From the NCBI GenBank assembly GCA_019745365.1, contig JAIETI010000122.1:1-34253 (forward strand): 34,253 nt of DNA. Direction: 5' to 3'. Under the pieces are notes generated by a model. It did no database searches. It was not told the origin of the DNA and saw only the letters and a program-made list of their open reading frames with translations. This document shows, one piece after another, positions 16,060 to 25,345 of this stretch; positions within the stretch are counted from its first letter, which is position 1, and each line of letters starts with the position of its first letter. The position numbers and the translations under genes are program-made. The stretch is from Gemmatimonadaceae bacterium (lineage in GTDB: Bacteria; Gemmatimonadota; Gemmatimonadetes; Gemmatimonadales; Gemmatimonadaceae).

Positions 16060-17525
16060 TCGCGCACCACGCTCGCTTGCGCACCGCCGCCACCTTGGCG
16101 GCGGTGTTCGTGCTTGCGGCACTCAGCGCCTGCAAGCCCGCCCCCGCCGCCGACCCGCAACTCGTCGCCCAATGGATGCGCACGAGCCTCGCGTTCGTGC
16201 GGGCGGAGCGCTTGGGGCCACCGGTAGCGTCGCGCATCAGTGCCTATGCGTCGATTGCCTTGTACGAAGGGTACGCGGCGGGTGGTGGGACATCGCTGCG
16301 CTCCCTCGCCGGTCAGGTGAACGGCTTGGAGCGGCTCCCGCAGCATCCGGAGGGCGGACCGCTCGATGGCGCCGTGGTCGCGGCGACCGCGGAACGCGTC
16401 GTGCTCGACTCACTCTTCCGCGACGGCTTCGCGAGCACGCGGCGCACGATCGACTCGCTGAGTGCGGCGCAAATCGCGGCGCGCACCGCGGCCGGGGTCG
16501 CTGACGCGCAGCGCGATCGCTCCGTGAAGCATGGCGAGGCGCTCGGCCGTGCGATCCTCGCGTGGGCGGCGACCGATTCATTCTTCGCGACGCGTGGGCG
16601 TCCGTGGAGCGCGCCAGCGACGCCCGGCTCGTGGCAGAACACCGCCACGCCAGACCAATACGTACCGTTGATGCTCTCGGCGGAGAGCGACATCGTGAAG
16701 CCCGAGAATCCGAATGCGGCGCTCGAGCTCGATCGCGTCGCGGAGCGATGGGTGTTCACGAACCGTCCGAAGGCGGGTGGAGCGACCACGCTCCCCGCGT
16801 TCAATCCGACGAAGCCGACTGAACCGTACTGGGGGGAACTGCGTCCATTCGTGTTGGAAACGGGCGACGCCTGCGCACCGCCACCTCCGCCGACCTACTC
16901 GGAGCAGCCGGGATCGCCCTTCTACGCGATGGCCGAGGCGTTCTACGACTCGGTGAAGACGCTCACGCCGGCGCAGAAGGAGATCGCGCTCTTCTGGGGT
17001 GATAACCCCGTCGCGACGGGAACACCGGGGTTCCACTGGATCTCGCTCGCGAACCAGATGGTCGCGCGTCGGTCGCTGGGCGCGGAGCAAGCCGCGGAGT
17101 TGTATCTGCTCACCTCGGTGTCGATCGCCGATGCGTTCATCGGCTGTTGGCGCGAGAAGTACCGTTCAATGGTGGTGCGTCCGGTCGCGACCACACGGAA
17201 GCTCTTCGACCCCGCGTATCAGACCGTGATCCCGACGCCGCCGTTCCCGGAATACACCTCGGGGCACTCGGTGCAATCGGGGGCTGCGGTGCATGTGCTC
17301 ACCGCCCTCCTCGGTGATACCATCGCCTTCGTTGACTCGACGCAGGTCGATATCGGGTGGGCGCCACGCGCCTTCAAGAACTTCACCGCCGCGCGCGACG
17401 AGGTGTCGGTCTCGCGCGTGTACGCGGGTGTGCACTTCTGGCCCGCGGTGAAGGACGGCCTCGCGCAGGGGGAGTGTATCGGGACGAAGGTGATGACGCG
17501 CATCCAGACGCGGCGCGCGAAGTGA
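16056..17525 (+). CDS. Vanadium-haloperoxidase/PAP2-superfamily lipoprotein
   Basis: A 489-residue envelope lipoprotein (L-S-A-C, Cys26) of the vanadium-dependent haloperoxidase/acid phosphatase superfamily. The anion-binding motifs are K-x6-R-P (K368, R375-P376), T-S-G-H (401-404, within F-P-E-Y-T-S-G-H-S-V-Q-S-G-A-A) and S-R-x5-H (S453, R454, H460). The final acidic position differs from the classical H-x3-D spacing. These residues would hold vanadate or phosphate; whether the enzyme oxidises halides or hydrolyses phosphate cannot be told from sequence. The GTG start overlaps the LemA stop, and its own TGA overlaps the GTG of the CRTAC1 gene (both GTGA), so the three genes are translationally coupled. 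Such proteins often sit beside CRTAC1/VCBS proteins and SusCD pairs, as here. Confidence 0.82.
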   Translation: MIAHHARLRTAATLAAVFVLAALSACKPAPAADPQLVAQWMRTSLAFVRAERLGPPVASRISAYASIALYEGYAAGGGTSLRSLAGQVNGLERLPQHPEGGPLDGAVVAATAERVVLDSLFRDGFASTRRTIDSLSAAQIAARTAAGVADAQRDRSVKHGEALGRAILAWAATDSFFATRGRPWSAPATPGSWQNTATPDQYVPLMLSAESDIVKPENPNAALELDRVAERWVFTNRPKAGGATTLPAFNPTKPTEPYWGELRPFVLETGDACAPPPPPTYSEQPGSPFYAMAEAFYDSVKTLTPAQKEIALFWGDNPVATGTPGFHWISLANQMVARRSLGAEQAAELYLLTSVSIADAFIGCWREKYRSMVVRPVATTRKLFDPAYQTVIPTPPFPEYTSGHSVQSGAAVHVLTALLGDTIAFVDSTQVDIGWAPRAFKNFTAARDEVSVSRVYAGVHFWPAVKDGLAQGECIGTKVMTRIQTRRAK

Positions 17526-20500
17526 AGCGCCTCCTCCTCGCGGCGGCGTGCCTCACGGCGTGCTCGCCCCCTGTGGACACGAGTTGGCACACCGAGGCGG
17601 GCTATCGCTGGCGTGCGCTCGATGTGCCCCGGCGCGGGCGTGAGGGGTTCACCGCGCTTGATGCCGCCGCGACGGGGATCGAGCACGAAAATCGGGTCGA
17701 TGACGAGCACGCGCTCGCGAATCGCAATCTCTTGATCGGCGCGGGCGTCGCGATCGGGGATGTGGATGGCGATGGATTGCCGGATGCGTTCTTCGCGTCG
17801 GTGGAGCGCCCGGCGGCCTTGTATCGCAACGAGGGCGGGTTCCGGTTCCGCGACGTGACCGCGACGAGTGGGCTCGACGTCGCGGCGCTGGCCAGCACGT
17901 CGGCGGTGTTCGCGGACGTCGACGCCGATGCCGACCTCGATCTGCTCGTTGGGACGCATGGCGGCCCGCTCAAGCTGTTCAGCAACGACGGCCGTGGGCA
18001 CTTCACCGACGTGACCGCGACGAGCGGACTGACGCCCGGAATGGCTGCGACGACGATGACGCTCGCCGATGTCGATGGCGACAGCGATCTCGACCTCTAC
18101 GTCGCGACATATAAGAAGCGCAACGCGCTCGATGCGTACCCGCCGCAGGCGCGGGCGTTCGATCAGGTGGTGAAGAAGGTCGGTACGCGCTACGAGGTGG
18201 TGCCCGAGTGGCGCGCCGAGTATCGGGTGGAGGATCGCCCGGACTTGGGTGGCGTGGTGCGGACGCAGCGGGCGGAGGCCGATCTCTTCTTCCTCAATGA
18301 TGGGCGCGGGCACTTTGCCGCGACGCCGATCGCGGGCGACCGTTTCCGCGACGAGCGTGGCGTGCCGCTCACCGAGGCGCCGGACCACTTCACACTTGCG
18401 GCGCGTTTTCACGATGTGAATGGCGACGGCGCGCCCGATCTATACGTGTGCAACGACTTCGAGGACCCGGATCAGTTCTGGCTGAACGATGGGAAGGGGA
18501 GCTTCCGATTGGTGCCGCGGCTCGCGGTGCGCGAGACGAGCAATACGTGTATGTCAGTGGACTTCGCGGACATCGATGCCGATGGTGCGGAGGATCTCTT
18601 CACCGCGGACATGATGAGCCCGACGCTCGCCAAGCGGCAGCGCGAGATCCCCACGCACACACCGCTCCCCAAACCCGCAGGGCTGGGCGAGGACCGTGCG
18701 CAGTGGATGCGGAACACGCTGTTGCTCGGCCGCGGTGATGGCAGTTGGGCGTCGATCGGTGACCTCGCGGGGGTGAGCGCGAGCGACTGGACCTAGGGGT
18801 CGGTGTTCGTCGACGTCGACCTCGATGGACGCCCGGATCTGCTCACGGTGAACGGCCATCGATGGGATGTGCGCGACGCGGATACGTATGAGCGGATCCG
18901 GAACGCTTTTCCGCGCGTGGCGTGGAATCGCGAGCAGGGGGAGTTCCCGGAGTTGAAGACAAAGAGCGTCGCCTTCCGGAATCGCGGCGATCTGACCTTC
19001 GAGGACGCCAGCGCCCGGTGGCGCTTCGGAACGGAGGCCTCGATCGCGCACGGTGTGGCGCTGGGGGATCTCGACGGCGACGGCGACATGGATGTGACCG
19101 TCACGCGATTGAACGCTCCTCCGGTGGTGTATCGCAATGAGAGCGCGGCGCCGCGGATCGCGGTGCGCTTGCGTGGCGCGCGTGCCGTGGGAGCGGTGGT
19201 GCGCGTGACCGCGTCCTCACTCCCCGTGCAGCGTGCAGAAGTGAGTGCGGGCGGCGCGTATCTCTCGGGGAGCCACGAGCAACTGACGTTCGCGACGGGG
19301 ACCGATAGCGTGGTGATGATCCACGTGCGGTGGCGTAACGGTTTGGAGTCCGTGATCCCTGCGGCGCATCCGAATCGCCTGTATGACCTCGATGAGCGCG
19401 ACGCGGAGATCGTGTTCGGCTCACCCGCCCCGCCGCCGCCTCCTCCTCCGTTCGCGGACGTCACCGCACTGCTCGGCGGACACGCGCATGTGGATGCGCT
19501 GCTCGATGATGCGGCACGGCAGCCCCTGCTCCCCAATCGCCTGAGTGAGCTGGGGCCGGGTGTGAGCTGGGTCGATGCGGATGGCGATGGTCGCGATGAT
19601 CTGATCGTCGCGGGCGGGCGCGGGGGCGCGCTCACGTTGCTCCACAACGGCGCGACAGGCTTCACGGCGACGCGTGCGGCGCTGACCAACGGCGATCAGA
19701 CCACCGTGCTCCCCGCGCCGGATGGGCGCGGTGGCGTGCGGCTGCTCGTGGGGCATGCGAACTATGCGGCGCCTGATACCGCGGCGGCGGTCGCGGCGCC
19801 CCGCGTGTACGGTTTCCCGCTCACGGCGCGCGGAGTCGGTGCGGCGGCGCCGGTCGTCCCGGGTGAGCGCGCGACGGTGGGTCCGCTCGCGATGGGCGAT
19901 GTGAACAGCGACGGGATCGTCGACCTGTTCCTCGGCGCACGCGTGATCCCGGGGGCCTGGCCGCTCCCCGCGCCGTCGCGACTGCTGCTGGGCCGCGCGG
20001 ACGGTTCGTTCGTGCCGGACGCGGGCAACGCGGCCGCGATGGCCGGACTCGGCCTCGTCTCAGGGGCGACCTTCACCGATCTCGATGGCGATGGCTGGCT
20101 CGATCTGGTGGCAGTCGGCGAGTTCGGGCCGATCCGGCTCCTTCATAATGAACGCGGCCGCTTGGTCGACGCCGCGCGACGCTTCGGGCTCGATACGCTC
20201 ACCTCGCGGTGGAACGGCGTGACGGCGGGCGACTTCGACGGTGATGGCCGCCTCGACATTGTGGTCACGAGTTGGGGGCGGAACCTCCCTTGGCAGGTAA
20301 GTCGCGCGCGACCGTACGTCGCGGTGATCGGGCAGTGGGGGATCCGCGGCCCGGGGCTCCTCTTTGCGCAGCGTGACAGCGCGGATCGCGAGATGCCGCT
20401 GGAGAGCTTTGCCCGGCTAGGCACCGTCTGGCCGAATGTGCGCGAACGGATTGCGAGCTACGCCGACTATGCCAAGGCCGACGTCGACGCAGTGCTCGGT

Positions 20501-21175
20501 CCGATGAGTGCGAGTGCGGTGCGGATCGGCGCGACGACGTTCGATCATGTGGTGCTCTTGAATCGCGGCGATCGGTTCGAGGTGCGTGCGCTCCCCGTGC
20601 GCGCGCAGTTGGCACCGGCGTTCGGTGTGGTGGTGGCGGACTTCGATGGCAACGGCACGGAGGATCTTTTCCTCGCGCAGAACGTGTCGGGAACAGAGAT
20701 CGGGACGCCGCGCTTCGACGCGGGCGCGGGGCAGCTGCTGTTGGGTGATGGTACCGGTGAGTTCACCGCGCTGCGCGTGCCCGAGAGTGGGATCGCGATG
20801 CTCGGCGATGGTCGCGGCGCAGCGGCGGCGGACTACGATGGCGATGGGCGCGTGGATCTCGCGGTGGCGCAGCATGCCGCTGCGACGCGTCTCTGGCGCA
20901 ACGTCCGCGCGGTCCCCGGCGTGCGGGTGCGGGTGCGCGGGTCGGCGGGGAATCCGTTCGGCGCCGGCGTGCAACTCCGCGTCGTCGGACCGCGAAGGCG
21001 CGGCCCAGTGCGGGAATTGCGCGTGGGTGGCGGCTACTGGTCGACCGATGCGTCGACCGTGGTGCTCGCACGGCCAGCGGACGCGACCGGAGTATGGGTG
21101 CGCTGGCCGAGTGGTCGCGCCGAGACGGTACCGCTCCCGCGCACGGGGAACGTGCTCGAGCTCCGCGCGCCGTAG
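17522..21175 (+). pseudogene. Giant CRTAC1-type FG-GAP/ASPIC-UnbV protein, interrupted by an in-frame TAG
   Basis: Read through, this frame gives about 1216 residues plus one stop. The start is GTG 17522 (GTGA overlap), with a signal peptide or lipobox (L-T-A-C). About 13 calcium-binding FG-GAP repeats are visible, such as D-V-D-G-D-G-L-P-D, D-L-D-G-D-G-D-M-D and D-F-D-G-D-G-R-L-D. Two ASPIC/UnbV-like segments are present: R-G-A-R-A-V-G-A-V-V-R-V in the middle, and the C-terminal G-S-A-G-N-P-F-G-A-G-V-Q-L with W-V-R-W-P-S-G-R. Codon 425 (18794-18796) is TAG, exactly where the family has W in D-W-[ST]-W-G; the sequence reads D-W-T-stop-G-S-V-F-V-D-V-D. Frame and repeats continue undisturbed on both sides, to 18793 and from 18797. 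The second part has a possible GTG at 18803 but no signal peptide. A nonsense mutation, a sequence error or readthrough are the options. The family is probably a cell-surface beta-propeller. Confidence 0.8.
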
Positions 21176-21180
21176 CGCGC
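21165..21180. terminator. Possible bidirectional terminator stem between convergent genes
   Basis: GCGCGC (21165-21170), loop CGTA, GCGCGC (21175-21180) lies between the convergent stops of the CRTAC1 gene and the minus-strand plug-only gene, which are only 12 nt apart. The stem is short and has no T-run, so this is a weak call. Confidence 0.25.
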
Positions 21181-21187
21181 GCAGCCG

Positions 21188-21979
21188 CTACTTGTCGTTC
21201 TTCTTTCGTGGCGGACCGCTCTTGGTCCAGATCACGATCACGCCACAGCCTGCGTTCCGGCCAGCGAACTCGCCCGGCACCTCGCTCGGACCGGTGTAGA
21301 CCTCGAGCGCTTCGATATCGCGGATGGCGATCGTCGGGCCGAAGAAGTTGTTCACGTTCTCGTCGACGATGTACTCCGGATTACACATCATCGGCGCTCG
21401 CGCCATGCGGATGAAGCACCCGCCACCGCCGCCGCATTCGACGTTCACGCCGCGCATCGCGCGCACGGCATCCTGCAGGTTGTTGTAGCCGTTCTTCTCG
21501 ATCTCCTCCGCCGTGAGGTAGTGCCCGCGCCCCGTGGTGCGTCGGCGCTCGAAGTCGACGTAGCGACGGCCGCGTGCGGTGGCCGTGGTGTTGACGTTTA
21601 CTTGCGGGAGACTCTGCGCGCCGCGTCCTTGGGCGCGGAAGGCGGCGGAATCGACCGCGATGTTGTATTCGAGTGCCTCGCCGGGCGTGAGCGCAACGGC
21701 CACCGGCTGCACCGGGAATCCCCTCGCGCGCACGATCAAGCGCACCACGCCGGCGGGGAGCGAGTCGAACAAATAGCGCCCTGTTGAGTCGGACCGCACG
21801 GTCCGACTATCGGCAGTGTGGATCACATCCGCGCCACTGAGTGGAGCGCTGGATGCGCGGTCGATCACCACTCCGTATAGGCGTCCGTCGCCGCGGCGCC
21901 CTTGCGCGCCAGCGACCGCGGCGCAAAGAACCATCAGTCCAACAATTCCGCGGCACGACCAGGGTCGCATCGGCAGCAT
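21188..21979 (-). CDS. Secreted plug-only TonB-type protein, copy 3
   Basis: A 263-residue secreted protein. It has a signal peptide (ending A-V-A-G-A-Q), a carboxypeptidase-regulatory-like domain (L-Y-G-V-V-I-D-R-A then G-R-Y-L-F-D-S-L-P-A-G) and a TonB plug-like part. The plug-like part includes L-T-A-E-E-I-E-K-N-G-Y-N-N-L-Q-D-A-V-R, a cysteine-rich loop (E-C-G-G-G-G-G-C-F-I-R), Y-I-V-D-E-N, I-E-A-L-E-V-Y-T-G and a final C-G-V-I-V-I-W-T-K, then a basic tail. It shares the C-(F)-I-R-x2-R...C layout and the ending with the pair at 12366-13815, but is more distant. There is no barrel. ATG 21979 is used; ATG 21970 is equally plausible. It is divergent from SusC2 and may share its control region. 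Confidence 0.75.
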   Translation of the reverse strand: MLPMRPWSCRGIVGLMVLCAAVAGAQGRRGDGRLYGVVIDRASSAPLSGADVIHTADSRTVRSDSTGRYLFDSLPAGVVRLIVRARGFPVQPVAVALTPGEALEYNIAVDSAAFRAQGRGAQSLPQVNVNTTATARGRRYVDFERRRTTGRGHYLTAEEIEKNGYNNLQDAVRAMRGVNVECGGGGGCFIRMARAPMMCNPEYIVDENVNNFFGPTIAIRDIEALEVYTGPSEVPGEFAGRNAGCGVIVIWTKSGPPRKKNDK

Positions 21980-22211
21980 CTCGCGCTCAGGAAGCGCACT
22001 CCGCTTCAGAGCGGAATGCAGAGTGACAACCAGCCTACCTCGAAGGTATAGATGATGTCACATCAAGGCAAAGAGTCAGCCTTGCGGATTCGCGTACATG
22101 TTCCGCATAATGGCTCCGATATGCTCGGCGCGTACCCGCGTCGAGGTGAGATGTTCCGCCACGCGTCACAACGGGCGCGTGATTCCCCCAACCCGTCACG
22201 GAGTCATTCTG
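21980..22211. promoter_or_regulatory. Divergent intergenic region upstream of SusC2
   Basis: This 232-bp region holds the promoters for the plug-only gene (minus) and SusC2 (plus). It contains GTGAC at 22023-22027 and the inverse form GTCAC at 22057-22061, 22165-22169 and 22195-22199. The 11-mer CCCGTCACGGA (22192-22202) is identical to 5631-5641 in front of SusC1; here its GGAG end also serves as ribosome-binding site for the ATG at 22212. No clear -10/-35 pair stands out. Confidence 0.45.
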
Positions 22212-25200
22212 ATGATTCGTGCGTGGACCCAGCGGCCGCTTCGCGCGGTCGGGGCGGTGTTTCTGCTCGCGCTTGGCGCGAGCAGTGCATATGCCTAAAA
22301 CGTCGTCTTCTCCGGTAAGGTGAGTTCCGGACCGAACCCGCTCGGCGGTGCCTCGGTCTCGATCCCTGAGCTCGGCGTCGGCGCGATCACCAGCCTCGAC
22401 GGGCGCTACTCGTTCACCTTCGATGCGTCGAAGGCGCGTGGGCAGCCCGTCAACGTCGTCGCCCGCTTCATCGGCTATAAGCCGAAGCGCATGCCGGTCA
22501 CGGTGGCCGCGGGGCGCATCGACAAGGACTTCGACCTCGAGAAGGACGTCCTCAATCTCGATCAGGTCGTCGTGACGGGTGTGTCGGACGCGACGTCGCA
22601 GAAGAAGACTGCGTTCGCGGTGGGCGTCGTGGACAACTCGCAGCTCAAGGAGACGCCGTCGGTCACGCCGCTCGGCGGTCTGAACGGTCGCGTCGCTGGT
22701 GCGAGCTTGGTGACGACGTCGGGGCAGCCGGGTTCGGCGCCGGCGATCCGGCTCCGTTCAGCCACCTCGCTGACGGGACGTCAGGATCCGCTCATCATCG
22801 TCGATGGCACGATCACCCGCCTCACGCTCGCCGACATCGCGTCGGAAGACATCGAGCGCGTGGAAGTGATCAAGGGCGCGGCGGCGAGCTCGCTGTATGG
22901 CTCGGACGCTGCAAACGGTGTCGTGCAGATCTTCACGAAGCGTGGCGCCTCGCTCGCCGAAGCGCAGACGGCGGTGACGTTCCGCAACGAGTACGGTTCG
23001 AGCTGGCTCCCGAACAAGGTGCCGCTCAACGCCGCGCACGAGTACCAGATCGACGCGGCCGGCAACTTCGTCCGCAACGCGAACGGTGACCGCCTGCAGA
23101 AGGCGGACAAGATCGCGGACAACCCGTACAAGGAGAACTACGATCTCCTCGGACAGGTGTTCAAGCCGGGCAACTTCCTCACGAACTATCTCTCGGTCGG
23201 TCAGCGCCGCGGCGGGACGAACTTCGCGGTCTCCTTCCAGAACACGAAGGACGACGGCGTGCTCAACGTGGTGCGCGGCTTCGCGCGACAGAACTTCCGC
23301 GTGAACGTCGACCAGCAGCTGAACGACAAGCTCGACTTCTCGGCCGGTGCCTTCTACGGGCGTTCGAACGCCGACCAGCCAGATAACAACGGTGCGATCT
23401 TTTTCGGCCTCCGTTTCTTGGAGCCGAACGTCGACCTGACGGCGAACAATGCCGACGGATCGCCGTTCAACGCCGTGATCAAGCAGCCGCCCCTCTCGGG
23501 CAACGTCGCGAATCCGTTGTATCAGATGACGAACCGCGCGATCACCAACTCGCGCGACCGTTTCACGGGGACATTCAAGACGCGGTATCGGCCGCGCACC
23601 TGGCTGACGGCGGAAGGCAACTTCAACTATGATGTCGCCTCGCAGAGCTACAAGGACTTCACCCCGCTTGGCTTCCTGAATTCGTCGGGTGCCAGGGGGG
23701 CGGGGCGTCTGGAGCAGCAGGTGCGCAACGACCGCACCTACAACGCAGGTGCGACGCTGACCTCGGTGAAGGCGTATAAGGACTGGTTCACGAACACCAC
23801 GAAGGTTGCTTGGGTGTACGAGGACCAGATCAACTCGCTCCTCGGCGTCACCGCAACCGCGCTTACCGTGCCGCGCGTGACCGAGTTCTCGGCGGCGAAG
23901 CAGGATGCCACGAGTCCGGTACTCCCGGGGTCGAACACGCAGACGATCCGCAACCAGAACTTCTTCGCGGTCACGACCTTCGACATCAAGGACAAGTTCA
24001 TTCTCGACGGCCTGGTGCGTCGCGATGAGTCGTCGCTGTTCGGCAAGGATGCGCGCGTGCAGAACTTCTATCGCGCCTCGACCGCGTACCGCGTCTCGGA
24101 AGACATCAAGATCAAGGGCGTCGACGAGATGAAACTTCGCGCCTCGTACGGCACCGCGGGGCTGCGTCCGGTGTTTGACGCGCAGTATGAGCAGTTTGCG
24201 ATCGCGGGGGGTGCGCCGGTCAAGATCACGCTCGGCAATCCGGGGCTCCTCCCGGCCTACTCGCGCGAGACGGAAGTCGGATTCAACGTGAACTTCCTGA
24301 AGAACTTCACGCTCGAGTATTCGTACTCGGACAAGACGACCACGGATCAGATCATCAACGCGCCGGTGTCGTCGGCGACGGGGTATCGCAACCAGTGGAT
24401 CAACGCCGGCACGCTCGCGGGGCAGACCCACGAGCTCGCGGCGAGCGCGGTGCTCCTGTCGAAGGCGGACAAGTTCTGGCGCGTGAACGTTGCCGCGGAC
24501 CGCACCCGTCAGAAGATCACCGATCTCAGCATCGGCGCCTTCTTGGTGGGCCCCGATGTGAACAACGGTAACACCGCGATCTTCCGGATCGCGAAGGGGC
24601 AGCCCTTCGGTGTGCTCTACGGCTCGAGGTGGATCAAGACGGAGGCGCAGCTCCTTGAGACGATCTCCTCGGGGAATCTGACCGGGACGAAGGCCGACTA
24701 CGTCGTCAACGAGGAAGGCTACTACGTCCCGAAGGCCGATTGGCGCACGGTCAATGAGCGTCCGCTCAAGTTCTACCAGAAGGACGGGACGTCGGTGGTG
24801 CAGATCGGTGACGTGAACCCGGACTTCAACCTCTCGTTTGCGACCAACGCGCAGTGGAAGTCGTTCTCGCTGAACGCGCTGCTCAACATCGTGCAGGGTG
24901 GGAAGATCTACAACTACACCCGCCAGTGGCCGTTCAACGAGCAGCGTGACCCCGTCTTCGATCAGCGTGCCAAGGTGCAGGTCGAAAAGAAGCCGGTCAC
25001 GTACTATCAGACGTTCTACAACAACTTCGATCCGAACGACTACTTCGTCGAAGACGGCTCCTTCATGCGTCTCCGCGAGCTGGCGCTCAACTACGCGCTC
25101 CCGAAGTCGCTCACGAAGAAGTTCGGCTTGAGCGACACGCAGTCGGCGCGCCTTGGCATCGTCGGCCGCAACCTGTGGACGAAGACCAACTACGGCGGCT

Positions 25201-25313
25201 ATGATCCGGACGTGACCGGCCCGGGTGGTGGCAATCCGTTCGCGTACCGCGTGGACTACTTCACCTATCCCGCCTTCCGTACCTTCACCGCCATGCTCGA
25301 GATCGGCTTCTAA
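22212..25313 (+). pseudogene. SusC/RagA-family TonB-linked outer membrane protein (SusC2), stop codon after the signal peptide
   Basis: This frame encodes a complete SusC-type transporter of about 1032 residues apart from one stop codon. ATG 22212 has GGAG 8 nt upstream and starts a 28-residue signal peptide (M-I-R-A-W-T-Q-R-P to A-S-S-A-Y-A). Codon 29 (22296-22298) is TAA where Q, the usual residue after A-x-A, would be encoded by CAA. The frame then continues N-V-V-F-S-G-K-V, a carboxypeptidase-regulatory-like domain, L-D-Q-V-V-V-T-G-V, the plug (I-I-V-D-G-T, V-E-V-I-K-G-A-A-A-S-S-L-Y-G-S) and the barrel to the terminal Phe. No further stop or frameshift is visible. An internal GTG at 22320 would start a protein without a signal peptide, which could not reach the outer membrane. 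Without readthrough the gene is dead. Confidence 0.82.
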
Positions 25314-25345
25314 GCCGACGACGAGCCAACGAGGAGAACGAACCG

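Noticed and set aside
18794-22298. Genetic-code change or selenocysteine/pyrrolysine recoding at the two internal stops
   Set aside because: The two stops differ (TAG and TAA), both also end other genes in the window, and the expected residues are Trp and Gln, not Sec or Pyl. Plain nonsense mutation, error or leaky readthrough remain.
22291-22323. Small alternative frame ATG-CCT-AAA starting at the SusC2 stop
   Set aside because: Only 10 codons, different frame, no ribosome-binding site; cannot restart SusC2.
22758-24431. 557-codon minus-strand open frame opposite SusC2
   Set aside because: Same shadow effect; no domain or initiation signal.
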